The notes: generated by a model not told the origin, from the letters alone. Shown: positions 27,045 through 37,513, numbered from the stretch's first letter. The stretch: DNA of 64,000 bases from CAVTQY01 sp963736975 (GCA_963736975.1 CAVTQY010000001.1:992001-1056000); one strand, 5' to 3'. Made by a program: numbers and translations.

Positions 27045-27601
27045 TCATGCCGCGCATGCTGATCGCCGTTGTAGCGGCTGTGGGTATGTGGGTAACGCGT
27101 CAGCGTTGTCCAAGCGAAGCGTCATATCCACAGCCGTACCCCCGAGCTCGCCGGTAACGCCGGCTCGCCACACTGCCATCGGCGGCCGATTGCCCAGCGC
27201 CTGATGCGGGCGTAGGAGATTATAGAACCTCACCCAGGATGCGATCCCAGCGCGCGCCTCGTGGCCGTCGGCATAACCCTTCAGATAGACATCCTCGTGT
27301 TTCAGCGACCGCCACAGCCGCTCGATGAACACGTTGTCCATCCATCGCCCGCGTCCATCCATCGACACCTGGACCCCGGCCGCCAGCAGTGTGTCGGTGA
27401 AAGCCGCGCTGGTGAACTGACTCCCCTGGTCGGTGTTGAAAATCGCCGGCGTGCCGAACCGCGCCAAGGCCTCCCCCACTGCCGAGACGCAGAACGACAC
27501 GTCCATCGTATTCGACAGACGCCATGCCAGTATCGCTCGGCTTGCCCAGTCCATGACCGCAACCAGATACAGAAAACCGCGCCCGATCGGGACATACGGG
27601 T
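27045..27601 (-). CDS. IS3 OrfB, downstream exon (copy 2)
   Basis: The same protein segment as in copy 1 (YVPIGRGF to LQRRSACAA), with the catalytic Asp and Glu blocks intact. It depends on intron removal for expression as a full transposase. Confidence 0.85.
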
Positions 27602-27638
27602 GAGTAGGCCGGAGGAATTTCACCTCCAGCCTCTCGCA

Positions 27639-27672
27639 GAACCGGACGTGAACCTCTCAGCTCATCCGGCTC
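27639..27672 (-). ncRNA. Group II intron domain V (copy 2)
   Basis: Identical in sequence to the 34-nt domain V of copy 1, with the GAGCCG/CGGTTC lower stem intact. Confidence 0.85.
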
Positions 27673-27684
27673 CCACCATCCGTC

Positions 27685-28923
27685 CTACGATAGAAATCCC
27701 AGCGACCAATGAGCGAACGCATCCGGCTGCCTTTGCGCAGAGTCGCCTGAGCATCTCGGCAGCTCGTGTCTTATGGCCTGCCAGCCGCTTGTGCTTGCGC
27801 ATCAGCCACCGGATCAGGAACAGGTTCATGTGCCGCCATACTGGCTTGAGTGCCGATCCGTGGAAGCGGCCATAGTACCTGCTGCCATCCTCTCAGGATC
27901 GGTGCGAACATGGCCGAAAGATCGTCCAAGCTCTTGTCGCTCTTCAGTTGCAGGTGCCATCCCCTGATCGTCTGCCGCATGGCCTTGAGGGCGTCGCGGC
28001 TGACGGCGGGGGAGAAGTTCACGTAAACCCGGTCATACTTGTCCACCGCCTTGCGAGGCCTGAACGTATAACCAAGAAACGTGAACTGGATTTCGGGGTG
28101 ATCCCCGGTCCGATTGATGTCCTGACAATACACAATCCGTGTCTTGCCTGGATGCAGTTCGAGCTTGCAGGCCTGGAACCTCTCCCGGACGCAATCAAGC
28201 ACGTACTCTGCCTGGCGCTTGCTCTTGCAGTGAAGCACCGCATCGTCGGCGTATCGGGCATACCGAACGCCGGGCAGATGCCGCGTCACCCAAAGATCAA
28301 ATGCGTAGTGCAGAAACAAATTGGCCAGGATCGGCGACACGACACCACCTTGCGGTGTGCCTTTATCGCGTTCCAGGATCTGCCCGTCCGTGGTCTGCAT
28401 TGGCGCTTTCAGCCAGCGTTCCACGTAGAGCAGGATCCATGGCTCCTGACAGTGCTTGCGCAGAGCCTTCATCAGCAGATCATGATCGAGATTGTTGAAC
28501 AGACCTCGGATGTCGAACTCAACGACCCAGTCGTAATCCCAGCAGCGGCGTCTGGTAACAGCGATTGCCGCCAGCGCCGACTTCCCTGGCCGATAGCCAT
28601 AGGAATCAGCGCGGAAGATCGGATCAAGCCGTGGCTCAAGCCACTTCTTCACCGCCGTCTGCGCGATCCTGTCGGCTACCGTCGGAATGCCCAATATCCG
28701 GACGCCTCCTGACTTCTTCGGGATCGGCACGGCCTTCACCGGCGGCGGAAAGTAGCTGCCGGAGCTCATCCGATTCCAGATTCTGGTACAGGTTGCCGCC
28801 CAGCTTTTCCTCGAACCGCTCGATCGTCTCGGCATCGATCCCCGCGGCGCCCTGATTGGCCTTCACATGTAACCATGCCTCCCATATCAAGGTCTTGGGA
28901 ACGTCGTAAGGCTTGCAGGTCAT
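27685..28923 (-). pseudogene. ltrA: Group II intron reverse transcriptase/maturase (copy 2), three frameshifts
   Basis: The same protein as in copy 1 with the RYADD and GTPQGG motifs. The frame is lost near 28785 (NLYQNLESD where copy 1 has NLYRIWNW), near 27880 (GGTACTATGG, one G more than expected) and near 27738 (one extra base). The last two fall in the maturase end. Expression of a working maturase from this copy is unlikely if the sequence is right. Confidence 0.85.
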
Positions 28924-29433
28924 GGAGGATTCCTCCCGGTCGCCCGGTTGATCTCCCTTGCCTGCGTGGATGACGCCGCCCCTTCGCTCCACCGCCATTA
29001 CAGCGGTCTCAACGCTACTACGAGCGGCTCCGTCCCTTGGCAGCGCTTCGCTACTATCGGCCTCGCCTCGCGGGCTTGTGCCTTTCGCTTCGCATCGCCA
29101 CCCAGGTTCCCGCGGTTCAACGTAAGAGCCTGAAACAGGATCGCGCTGCCTCTATGCCGGACGCCGTCTGACCCGTAAGCAGGTATCGGCCAGACTGATC
29201 CCGGCGCAACATCACTCACCGGTTTCGACATCGTTTGAGCACTTTCGACACTTGAACGGCAGTTCACGGTTGTTCGCCTTCCTGTCTCCTACCTGACGCC
29301 TTGCGGCGCCTTTTCCGTAACGCTCACGACCCGGGCTTTTGACCCGCGCCGCTTACGGTGGTTTGCAACCTGCTCCTGCAAGCCGATTGCGGGGGGCCGG
29401 CCCCCATCTCTCACGCCGCTTGCCGCGGCACAC

Positions 29434-29824
29434 TGATGTCCGCCGCCCACACCTGGTTGGGCCGGTCGATCGCCACACCGCGCAGCAGATACGGAAAGAT
29501 CTTGTGTCCCGGCGCAGGTTTCGTCGTCCGTGGCTTTGGGCCCAGCGCCGCGATGCCCATCCGACGCATCAACCGCTGCACGCGCTTACGGTTGATCCGA
29601 TACCCCTCCGCCCGCAGCATCGCCGTCATCCGCCGCGAGCCGAGGAACGGCCAGGCGGTGAACAGTTCGTCGAGCCGCCGCATCAGCGCCAGATCGTTGT
29701 CATTCGCCGCGGTTGGCTGCCGATACACGCCTGAGCGGGCCACACCCAGCAACCTGCACTGCCGCCGAACCGATAGCCTCGGGTGATCACGATCGAGCCG
29801 GGCTCGCCGGTCCGGGGCGCTCAT
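29434..29824 (-). CDS. IS3 OrfB, upstream exon (copy 2)
   Basis: Identical in protein to the copy 1 upstream exon (MSAPDRRARLDRDHP to VWAADI), with the ATG overlapping the orfA stop and the intron directly downstream. Confidence 0.85.
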
Positions 29825-30111
29825 CTTCCGGACCTCCGCGCTAAAAAATCCCGCTCCACCGTCAGTTGGCCGATCTTCGCATGCAGCTTCTCGATCTCGC
29901 GTTCGCGCAGGTCCTCGCCGTCCCGGCCGACGCCAGAATCGAACGCCCGCGCCGCCTGGTCCTGCAACTGCCGCTTCCAGGCGTAGACCTGGTTCGGATG
30001 CACTTCGTAGCGCTGCGCCAGATCGGCAACCGTGGCCTCTTCCCGCAGGGCTTCCAGCGCGATCTTCGCCTTCAGCGCCGCGTCGATCTTTCGTCTCGTT
30101 CGCTTCGTCAT
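29821..30111 (-). CDS. IS3 OrfA (copy 2)
   Basis: Identical to the copy 1 OrfA (96 residues, helix-turn-helix and leucine-heptad helix), with the T TTT TTA slippery site at 29842-29848. Confidence 0.9.
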   Translation of the reverse strand: MTKRTRRKIDAALKAKIALEALREEATVADLAQRYEVHPNQVYAWKRQLQDQAARAFDSGVGRDGEDLREREIEKLHAKIGQLTVERDFLARRSGR

Positions 30112-30184
30112 GGTCCGCTCCCTCTAGCAACGGAGTGGCCGACCTCCAACTAAGCCGCCGGTCCCAAATCCGGGGTCCACTTCA

Positions 30185-30484
30185 GTCCGCCCGGTGTCGT
30201 CGATCGCCTCCGTGATGGACCGAAAGCCAACTCCTCGATCCGCGAGCGATGTCACCGTCTCGATCAGGTGCGGCAGCGAGCGGCCGAGGCGGTCGAGCTT
30301 CCAGACCACCAGAACATCGCCCTCCCGGACGTAATTGATCGCAGAGTGCAGTCCAGTTCCGTCGGCGCGCGCCGGAGGCACGATCCTCGAACATCTCCCT
30401 ACAGCCCGCAGCCGCAAGTGCGTCGTGCTGCAGCGCCGGGTCCTGGTCAGCCGTGCTGACGCGCGCGTAGCCGATGTTGGTCAT
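30185..30484 (-). pseudogene. Serine recombinase (Tn3-type resolvase), truncated and frameshifted
   Basis: The start MTNIGYARVSTADQDPALQ carries the catalytic Ser of the resolvase/invertase family. A frameshift near 30375 moves to VREGDVLVVWKLDRLGRSL and GVGFRSITEAIDDTG. The C-terminal DNA-binding part is removed by the IS3 copy 2 end. The gene diverges from a Tn3-type tnpA start, the arrangement of Tn3-family transposons. Confidence 0.85.
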
Positions 30485-30628
30485 CTAAGAGTGTCCGCTT
30501 TTCCGTCCGGCAATCATCCTGTCCGGATTCTCGTCTTCCAGGGTTTCCGGACACTCCGGGCCTGCCCGATCAACGATCGTTTATCGGACAGCCACGCCAT
30601 AGAGTCGCCGCCCCCTGACCGGAGACAA
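30485..30628. promoter_or_regulatory. Probable Tn3-type res/promoter region
   Basis: The 140 bases between the divergent resolvase and tnpA starts contain repeated TGTCCGG/CCGGACA words in both orientations (TGTCCGCTTTTCCGTCCGG, TGTCCGGATTC, TTTCCGGACACTCC, TCGGACAGCC). Tn3-family elements keep their resolution site and both promoters here. Assignment is by position plus these inverted words. Confidence 0.5.
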
Positions 30629-30692
30629 AGATGGCGCACGACACCTACTGACCGACGAGGAGCGCCGAGCTCTTGTCGGCATTCCGCTGATG
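30629..30692 (+). pseudogene. Tn3-family tnpA N-terminal fragment
   Basis: The plus strand reads ARHLLTDEERRALVGIPL, the conserved start of Tn3-family transposases. It is cut after about 20 residues by the partial IS3 copy. Its start codon frame appears shifted by one. Confidence 0.65.
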
Positions 30693-31239
30693 CCGAGGAA
30701 CGGCCAGTCCGTGAACAACTCCTCGATCCGACGCATCAGCGCCAGATCATCGTCATTCGCCGCTGCCGGCTGGCGATACACCCCCGGAGCGTGCCCACAC
30801 CGAGCAGCACGCATTGCCGCCGAACCGCCAGCTTCGGGTGATCACGATTGAGCCGGGCTCGCCGGTCCGGGATGCTCATCTTCCGGACCTCCGCGCTCAA
30901 AAATCTCGTTCCACCGTCAGTTGGCCGATCTTCGCGTGCAGCTTCTCGATCTCGCGCTTGCACAGATCCTCGGCATCCCGGCCGACGCCGGGGTCGAACG
31001 TCCGCGCCGCCTGGTCCTGCAATTGCCGCTTCCAGGCGCAGACTTGGTTCGGGTGCACCTCGTAGCGCGGCGCCAGGTCGGCAACCGTCGCCTCTTCCCG
31101 GAACGCTTCCAGCGCGATCTTCGCCTTCAGCGCCGCGTCGATCTTTCGTCTCGTCCGCTTTGTCATGCTCCGCTCCCTCTAGCAACGGAACGGCCAGACA
31201 TCCAACTAAGGCGCCCGTCTCAAATCCAGGTCCACTTCA
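30693..31239 (-). mobile_element. IS3-family element, partial copy 3
   Basis: A diverged relative of the two intron-bearing elements: orfA (from 31166) and about 60 codons of orfB, ending rightward in the same GGTCCACTTCA terminus. The rest of orfB, the intron insertion site and the left end are missing. Confidence 0.8.
30897..31166 (-). pseudogene. IS3 OrfA (copy 3), slippery site damaged
   Basis: 89 residues closely matching OrfA of copies 1 and 2 (MTKRTRRKIDAALKAKIALE, HPNQVCAWKRQLQDQ). The T run has one base fewer, so the frame stops at ERDF instead of running to ARRSGR, and the T TTT TTA heptamer is lost. The orfB fragment MSIPDRRARLNRDHPKLAV follows with its own frameshift. Confidence 0.75.
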
Positions 31240-31422
31240 TCCCAGCAGCGGCTTCAGGCGCCGCCGGCAAACCCGCGACGCTCGGCGCAAGCTTCTTCAG
31301 CCGCTTCCTCAGGGGCTTAGGTCATATTGAGGCCAGGCTGCCTACCTTGAGTAAGTTACTAAGTGTCAACCATTACGAGGGTATGCACGGGTTGTTATCA
31401 CAAACCCGTGAGGAGAATGTCT
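31240..31422. other. Short gap before the excisionase-like gene
   Basis: About 180 bases with no gene. A CGGGTT...AACCCG inverted pair (around 31389-31408) lies just before the ribosome binding site of the next gene. Confidence 0.4.
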
Positions 31423-31572
31423 GTGGATCAAAATAAGAACGATTCTAAGTGTGGTGATGAGCCCCAGAATTCGGCCGTAATTCAGGATCGCCACGAATGG
31501 AGCATTCGTGTTCACGGCGGCGGGCGGATCCCGACCGTTCGCGTCGGCAACGCGTGCCGTATCCCCGGCTGA
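31423..31572 (+). CDS. Small excisionase-like (HTH_17-type) protein
   Basis: A 49-residue protein whose second half, EWSIRVHGGGRIPTVRVGN then ACRIP, resembles the wing of MerR/excisionase-type helix-turn-helix proteins (GRIPTVRVG...RIP). GTG 31423 is preferred because a GAGGAG site lies 7 bases upstream; the ATG at 31417 would be only one base from it. It precedes the DUF6065 gene by about 60 bases. An excisionase or regulatory role is inferred from the motif only. Confidence 0.5.
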   Translation: MDQNKNDSKCGDEPQNSAVIQDRHEWSIRVHGGGRIPTVRVGNACRIPG

Positions 31573-31634
31573 ATATACCATCCGCAGCCCGGCATGCCCG
31601 GGCTGCGGGCCTTTTCCCGACGCTGGAGGTAGCC

Positions 31635-32454
31635 ATGGATCTCCCTTCCGTACCAATTCTACCGGTTCATCGACACGGCTCGCCCGCCGCAGCGCGCCGA
31701 CCGTTCCGCCGTCGGTACCCTGCCCATGCGTGCGGTCCGCTACTGCGAAGCAGTGTGTTCGGCGACCGCCTTTGGTTGGTGGCTGTTCTGCCCGGTGGAT
31801 TGCTGGGTCCTCTACGATGGGACCGCGATGTTCTGGAGCCAGGACGGAGACAGCTGGCTGCCGCTTTCCGACGCCTGCCATTTCCCCGGATTCCCCGAGG
31901 CGTGGGACGTCAATGTCCCGCCGGAACTGGCGGGGATGTGCCCGCCTTTTCTTACCGCCTTGCAGGAGCAAGCCGGGATGCTTCAGGTGCAGTTCGGCCT
32001 GATGGCGCGCGCGGCCCCGGGCTGGGGCTTGCTGGTGAGGCGGCCGCCGAATTTTCCCCTCATGGCACATGTCGAACATTTCGAGGGCATCATCGAGCCC
32101 GAATCGTGGTTTGGCCCGTTGTTTATCAATCTCAGGCTGACCAAGACCGATACGCCGATCCGGCTACGTGCCGATCTGCCGCTCGCGCAACTGCAACCGC
32201 TGCCGCGAGCAGCGTACGGCGACGCCGTCCTGAGCGACATGGCGCTCGCGGCACCCAGCCTCGCGGAGTTCGACGCTGCCGACTGGTCCGAATACAACCG
32301 GCGTGTCGCGGAGCCGAATAGAAGGCCGGACCGTCCGTATGGGGCTTATGCGGTGGAGACCCGCAAGCGCCGAAAGAGCGCGGAGAGCGAGGCTTGGGTT
32401 GCGGCGACGGGTCTCGCCGGGGTCTGCCCAGTGACCGGCGCGAGGGCTTCGTGA
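31635..32454 (+). CDS. DUF6065-family protein
   Basis: The frame from 31636 to the stop at 32452-32454 encodes FYRFIDTARPPQRADRSAVG, then LPMRAVRYCEAVCSATAFGW and MFWSQDGDSWLPLSDACHF, matching DUF6065, a family of about 240 residues with no known function. The best start signal, GGAGG five bases before the ATG at 31635, is one base out of register with this frame, and no other start precedes the conserved FYRFI. Either a one-base indel lies near 31640-31650 or translation begins at ATG 31726 and loses 30 conserved residues. The stop overlaps the next gene by one base. Confidence 0.65.
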
Positions 32455-32756
32455 TGGCCGAAACGATAATCCCCTTCGACGCGATTCCCTGGTCCGAGAT
32501 CAGCTTGTGGGGCACGGCTTTCGTCAACGTTTTGCTGATCGGTCTGCAAAGCCGCAACCTGAATACCGGCAATCATTTCAAAGGAGCTGTGATCGCCTTC
32601 GCCCTGACCAACACGCAGTTTATCTACATCCACGCTGCCGTCGGATACAGTCATCTGGCGTTCACCTCGGTCGTGGGCTCGGCGTCCGCGACAGGCATTT
32701 GCGCCTCGATCTGGCTTTCCCGAAACATCGTTCATCGTGGGCATACGTTCCTATGA
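32454..32756 (+). CDS. Small membrane protein coupled to the DUF6065 gene
   Basis: 100 residues with two or three hydrophobic helices (about residues 15-31, 43-62 and 66-88) and the conserved-looking QSRNLNTGNHFKG between them. The ATG overlaps the DUF6065 stop (TGATG), so the two are probably co-translated and may work together. Family not recognised. Downstream is IS630 debris. Confidence 0.6.
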   Translation: MAETIIPFDAIPWSEISLWGTAFVNVLLIGLQSRNLNTGNHFKGAVIAFALTNTQFIYIHAAVGYSHLAFTSVVGSASATGICASIWLSRNIVHRGHTFL

Positions 32757-32818
32757 TGGATCGCCACTCGTAACGCGATTGCGCTTATCACATGGGCGTT
32801 ACCTGAGCTACGCCCCCG

Positions 32819-33185
32819 ATGTCGCCGAGCACCGCGCCGCCTGGCGTATTCGCCAAACCATATTTGAACCCAGCGCGGCTGCTCTTCCTTGACGAGACTG
32901 GAGCAACGACCAACCTCACCCGCCGCTACGGGCGTGGGCCGCGTGGACAGCGAGTCATCGGCAAAGTTCCGCACGGGCATTGCAACAATCCACCTTCATC
33001 GCCTGATTACGCTGCGATGGCATGGTCGCGCCTTGCGTGTTCAACTGTGCCATCGGCGAAGAACTATTCCTTTGTCGAGCAGCAACGGGCGCTGACGCTG
33101 AAGCCGAATGACATTGTGATCGACAATCTGCCGAGCCACAAAGTGGCGGGTGTGCAAGAGGCTCTGGCGACGCGAGGACAGCGGC
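32819..33185 (+). pseudogene. IS630-family transposase remnant
   Basis: ARLLFLDETGATTNLTRRYG, then GPRGQRVIGKVPHGHCNN and, after a shift and internal loss, LKPNDIVIDNLPSHK correspond to the catalytic half of IS630 transposases (Asp in FLDET and in VIDNL). Multiple frameshifts. Confidence 0.8.
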
Positions 33186-33189
33186 CACG

Positions 33190-34252
33190 ATCTGTGCTCG
33201 CAGCCGACCATGTCACGGTGGGAGAATGCTCCCGACCTGCGCGAGATCATCCGCATGATGCGGGCGATGATCTGTCTCTGTTGCGCGAGCTATACGGCGC
33301 CGCCGGCGGCGGTCACGCTCGACATCGACGACACCGTGGACGTGGTGCACGGTTATCAACAGCTGTCGCTGTTCAATGCCCATTACAACGAGCGTTGCTT
33401 TCTGCCGATCCATGTCTATGACACCGCAACGGCGCGCCCGGTGGCGGTGCTGCTGTGGCCCGGCAAAACACCGTCGGGCAAGGAAGTGCGCGGTCACCTG
33501 CGCCGCCTGCGGCGTGAGATCAGAAAGCACTGGCCGACCACGCGCATCACCATCCGCGGTGACAGCCATTACGGCCGGTCGGAGGTGATGGACTGGTGCG
33601 AAGCGGAGGGTCTGCACTACGTCTTTGGCCTGGCCGGCAATGACCTGCTGCGCAGCTTGGTCGAGCCCGCCGCCGATGATGTTCGGGTCCGCCGCGCCGA
33701 AGCCGATGCGCCGCTGCTGCGCCGCTATACCGAAACCCAGTATGGGGCCAAATCCTGGTCGCGTCCGCGCCGTGTGGTCGCCCGCATCGAGGCGTCCAGC
33801 CTCGACTCGACATCCGCTTCGTGGTCAGCAACATCGCCACCGGCAGTGCCGAATGGATGTATGACACGCTCTACTGTGAGCGCGGCCAGGCAGAGAACCT
33901 GATCAAGCTGCACAAGAGCCAGCTCGCCTCCGACCGCACTTCGTGGCGAGCGCCGCTTGCCAGTCAGATGCGGCTCATCCTGCACACCGCAGCTTACTGG
34001 CTGTTGCTCAGCGTGCGCGACGGCGTTCCCAAGGCGCATGCTCGGGCCACCGCCGAGTTCACCACGCTTCGCCTGCGGCTGATGAAGATTGCTGGGCAAG
34101 TGATCGAGACCGCTTCCCGGGTACGCATCGCTCTTCGCCGCTGCCTGTCCTGCGGCGACATTGTTCCGCGAACTCGCCCACAGCTTGCTGCCCGCAGCCC
34201 CGTAAACGCCGGGGCAAGTGCCCCGTCGAACCCGTCTCCCATCAACCTCTAA
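33190..34252 (+). pseudogene. IS1380-family transposase, truncated and frameshifted
   Basis: The first frame carries QPTMSRWENAPDLREIIRMM, VTLDIDDTVDVVHGYQQLSL (catalytic Asp) and ITIRGDSHYGRSEVMDWCE (second Asp). Near 33805 the frame is lost and the remainder continues in the next frame from VVSNIATGSAEWMYDTLYCE, with the Glu in CERGQAENLIK. The N-terminal 80-100 residues are replaced by IS630 debris. Confidence 0.85.
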
Positions 34253-34579
34253 CCAACAATCTGGTCCGATCGCGATGCAACAGACGCGACGGCCGAGGGT
34301 TGCCTGAACTCGTGGCCACCTGTTTCAGCCATTTTTCATCGCGTCTGATGAATAGGAGCGGGGGCCGCCGGCGACAATCAGCAGCCACCCCGGGCGGCAA
34401 TCTCGGGTCACGGCGCCAAGCGGGGCGACCCCTCCCTTGCCCCGGTTCCGGCACCGGAAACATCTGTCCAGGCCGCATCTGACCTGACCCGGCGTCCCGC
34501 TCACCGAGCAGCGGGATGGCAGCGCAGCGACCGCAGGACGGACCCAGCCCCTCCCCGCCCCGGCTGCCGATCCGTCGAT
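34253..34579. other. No gene recognised
   Basis: About 330 bases of what is probably the IS1380 end plus unassigned sequence. No coding signal. Confidence 0.4.
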
Positions 34580-35112
34580 TTGTGACTGCCCCCGTGCTGC
34601 CGGATGTGGCGCCGGGCCGCCATCCGCGCCGAGCAGCTCGAACCGACCGAACGCGGGCTGCGCCTCACCCGCCCCAGAGCAAAGGCGCGCAGACCGAGGC
34701 GGTCACGGTCCCCCTGCCCTATGGCACACCGAGCTCTGTCCGGTGCGCGCGCTCACAGCCTGGCTGGAAGCCGCCGGGATCACCGCCGGCCCGGTGTTCC
34801 GCCGGATCTGGCTGCCCAAGAGGGTGCCGCCAGCCAGGCGAGCCCCCTCCCCGGCCCCGCCTCAGCAGCCAGGTGATCACCCCGTGGGCGGGTCGCCCCG
34901 ATCGTCAAGGCACGCGCCGCCGCGGCCGGCTTCGGCGGGCGGGATTTCGGCGGGCACAGCCTCAAGCGCGGTGCGCTGACCACGGCATGGAGCGCGGCGT
35001 GCATCCGGCCAGGCTCAAGCGGCTGGGCCGGCACAAGAGCTTCGACGTGCTCGGTGAATATCTGGAGTTCGGCGACCTGCTCGAGGGCCATCCGCTCAGC
35101 GGAGTGCTGTGA
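34580..35112 (+). pseudogene. Tyrosine recombinase, multiply frameshifted
   Basis: Pieces in three frames assemble in order: IRAEQLEPTERGLRLT, QSKGAQTEAVTVPLPYG, VRALTAWLEAAGITAGPVFR, then FGGRDFGGHSLKRGALTT-like and HPARLKRLGRHKSFDVLGEY. The last two blocks carry the HxxR and H...Y of a phage-type integrase C-terminus. At least three indels break it. It could be the integrase of an older element that brought the neighbouring cargo. Confidence 0.7.
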
Positions 35113-35878
35113 TCCTCCCGGCCCCCCGCGCGACCAAGCCGGCATGGCAAGGCGGTGATCCGGCCGGGCTATCGCTTCCGCGGCTTGCGGCGGGTCCGAC
35201 CCGCATCGTCCAGCGCGTGCGCCCGCCGGCGGCTTCGGCCGGCTGGAGTTCGGGGCACAGCCAAGAAACGCAGCAGGCTGACCGCTGGCAAGGTCCTCGG
35301 TGTCCACGCCGCGGAGCCCAAACTGTCCGGCGTTGAATATTGAACCTCGATCGGCGTGCAAATTGACACGGCACTGGCGGCGAGCCCGATGCCCAGTACG
35401 CTTTCTGGACCGCCGGGTGAGCGCTCGATAGGTATTCCCGAAGTCGCCAAGGCTAAATTCCCCGTCCGGAGGCACCGTGGCGACATGAAGTTCCTAGGGA
35501 CGCTGTCCCACCGCGAGGCGAGCGGGCAAGCGGCTGGCGTTCGAGTGACACTCCGCCATACGCGAAGCCCCAACCAGCGGTCGAGCTTTAACTGGAGATG
35601 CGTGACGCACAACACAATCCGTGCCTCATCAAGCGGCGTAGGCGCCACTCACTGTCCATGCGCCACAACCGGCTCAGCTGGAATCGCGAGGTGCGCAACG
35701 CGCTCTGTTGCTGCCCTACCGCTGTCCGCCCTCACGCTACAGCTGATTGAACCTGAGCTCCGATGATCGCCAATCCGGTGCAGCGCATTCGCCATACAAA
35801 ATGCGCCACAGCCAAAAAATCCGCAGCGCCGTCTTCTACCGCGCCCCTGCCCGAAGCAATACCAGTGCTGGAACCGCA
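35113..35878. other. No gene recognised
   Basis: About 770 bases. Short frames on both strands lack family features. It probably includes the promoter of the small XRE gene downstream. Confidence 0.4.
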
Positions 35879-36094
35879 ATGAGCCCTGAAGAGAGCTTTC
35901 GGACCAGAATTGGCCGGCGGATACGGGCGGAACGGGAACGGCAGGGTTTGTCACAACGCGACCTCGCCGCGGCAGCCGGCACTACTCAGCGCCGCATCAG
36001 CGAAATCGAAACCGGCGCAATAAATCTCACGGCCGATACAATCGAGAGTATCGCTTGTGCCCTTCACGTGCCGCCGTATAAACTAACACGTTAG
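35879..36094 (+). CDS. XRE-family helix-turn-helix regulator
   Basis: 71 residues, essentially one HTH_3 domain: RIGRRIRAERERQGLSQRDL, AAAAGTTQRRISEIETGAI, NLTADTIESIACALHVPPYK. The ATG at 35879 gives a compact protein of the usual size for this class; the longer open frame adds an unrelated N-terminus. The target is unknown. It stands alone between a dead recombinase and an IS256 copy. Confidence 0.75.
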   Translation: MSPEESFRTRIGRRIRAERERQGLSQRDLAAAAGTTQRRISEIETGAINLTADTIESIACALHVPPYKLTR

Positions 36095-36307
36095 AAAATA
36101 TCGCTCCATCTCCGGCAGGGTCACGTGCGTCAAGCTGGTGTAGAATTGTGATATAGTGGAAGGACCGATCGGAGCCGGTGCGCCGACGGAGTTGGGAATC
36201 TGCCGTGCGATAGACGGCACGGTTAGTCGTGCTGCGACCGCGATGTCGCGGTCGAGCGTTGGGCATAGGTGCCGTCGACGCCGCAGTCTGTCTGACGCGG
36301 AGCATGG

Positions 36308-37513
36308 TCATGCCGCGGATGCGATCTGTCTGGTCTCGGCTTCATTAGCCGGTGCGAGGAGTTCCGCCATTGCCTCGATCTGCATGTAACGGTGCTGCAG
36401 CTGCCATTCATCGTTCTGCTCCAACAGCACCGCGCCGATCAGCCGAATGATCGAAGCTTCGTTGGGGAAGATGCCGACCACGTCGGCCCGCCGCTTCACC
36501 TCCTTGTTCAGCCGCTCCCGCGGATTCGTGCTGTGTAGCTTGCTGCGGTGCTGCTCGGGGAAGTCGAGATACGACAGAACATCGGTCTCGCTGTCGTCGA
36601 TGAATGCCGCGAGCTTCGGCCATTTCTGTCGTAGCTGGTCGGCGACATGTCGCAGCATCTGGCTCGCCTGCGCCCGATCCGGCTGGATGAACGCCTGACG
36701 CAGCGCCGCCGCCACCATGCTCTGCTGGGTCTTTGCCACACAGGACAGCGCGTTGCGCATCCAATGCACCCGACAGCGCTGCCAGGCAGCGCCGAACACC
36801 CGGCGGATCGCTCCCTTCAGCCCCTCGTGCGCATCCGAGATCACCAGCTTCACCCCGCACAGCCCACGGCGCGCCAAGCTCTTGAGGAAACCTGACCAGA
36901 ACGTCTCCGCCTCGGAGGGGCCGATATGCAGCCCGACGATCTCGCGTTTGCCCTCGGTGTTCACTGCCACGGCGATTATCGCGGCAACCGAGACGATACG
37001 GCCGCCTTCGCGCTGCTTCAGGTAGGTCGCGTCAAGCCACAGATAGGGCCATTCGCCGCCAAGCGGGCGGCCCAGAAACGCATGCACCCGTTCATCGCTC
37101 TCCTTGCACAGCTTGGAGACCTGCGACTTGCTGATCCCAGACAAGCCCATCGCCTGCACCAGCTCGTCCACGCGCCGGGTTGAGACGCCGCCGATCCAGG
37201 CTTCCTGGATCACCCCGATCAGTGCCTTCTCCGAGATCTTTCGTGCCTCGAGAAACCGCGGAAAGTAGCTGCCCTGCCGCAGTTTCGGGATGCGCAGCTG
37301 CAACGAGCCAAGCCGCGTATCGAACACGCCATCGCGGTAGCCGTTGCGCCAGGTCGTGCGCTCGCCGCTGCGTTCATAACGTCCGGCGCCGATCAGACCC
37401 TCGACATCGGCTTCCATCCGCAACTGCAGCACCGCTTCCGCCACGGTTCGCGGGAAATCGCCATCACCCGCCTTCTCCAGCAGCTCGGACAGCGCCAATC
37501 TCTCCTCGGTCAT
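36308..37513 (-). CDS. IS256-family transposase, intact
   Basis: A complete 401-residue mutator-type transposase: TVAEAVLQLRMEADVEGLIG, LRIPKLRQGSYFPRFLE, YLWLDATYLKQREGGRIVSV (first Asp), KLVISDAHEGLKGAIRRVFG (second Asp), RCRVHWMRNALSCV, and TNPRERLNKEVKRRADVVG with the catalytic Glu. No frameshift is visible, so the element may be active. Confidence 0.9.
   Translation of the reverse strand: MTEERLALSELLEKAGDGDFPRTVAEAVLQLRMEADVEGLIGAGRYERSGERTTWRNGYRDGVFDTRLGSLQLRIPKLRQGSYFPRFLEARKISEKALIGVIQEAWIGGVSTRRVDELVQAMGLSGISKSQVSKLCKESDERVHAFLGRPLGGEWPYLWLDATYLKQREGGRIVSVAAIIAVAVNTEGKREIVGLHIGPSEAETFWSGFLKSLARRGLCGVKLVISDAHEGLKGAIRRVFGAAWQRCRVHWMRNALSCVAKTQQSMVAAALRQAFIQPDRAQASQMLRHVADQLRQKWPKLAAFIDDSETDVLSYLDFPEQHRSKLHSTNPRERLNKEVKRRADVVGIFPNEASIIRLIGAVLLEQNDEWQLQHRYMQIEAMAELLAPANEAETRQIASAA

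Larger units (their letters stand above)
27602..29433 (-). mobile_element. Group II intron inside IS3 orfB (copy 2)
   Basis: An intron with the same 5' end (GTGTG at 29433), domain V (27639-27672) and insertion point as in copy 1, so both most likely descend from a single intron insertion followed by element duplication. Its reverse transcriptase gene is more damaged than that of copy 1. Confidence 0.85.
26966..30184 (-). mobile_element. IS3-family element, copy 2, carrying the same group II intron
   Basis: A near-identical copy of the element at 8549-11765 with the intron at the same position. Differences noticed include one extra base near 27738, one near 28785, a compensated change at 27873-27880 and a few substitutions. 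Its right end cuts a Tn3-type resolvase gene at 30185. The near-identity over 3.2 kb means either recent duplication or gene conversion. Confidence 0.9.

Noticed and set aside
34516..35112. A single 198-residue protein
   Set aside because: The frame mixes real and out-of-frame parts of a broken tyrosine recombinase, so it is reported as a pseudogene instead.
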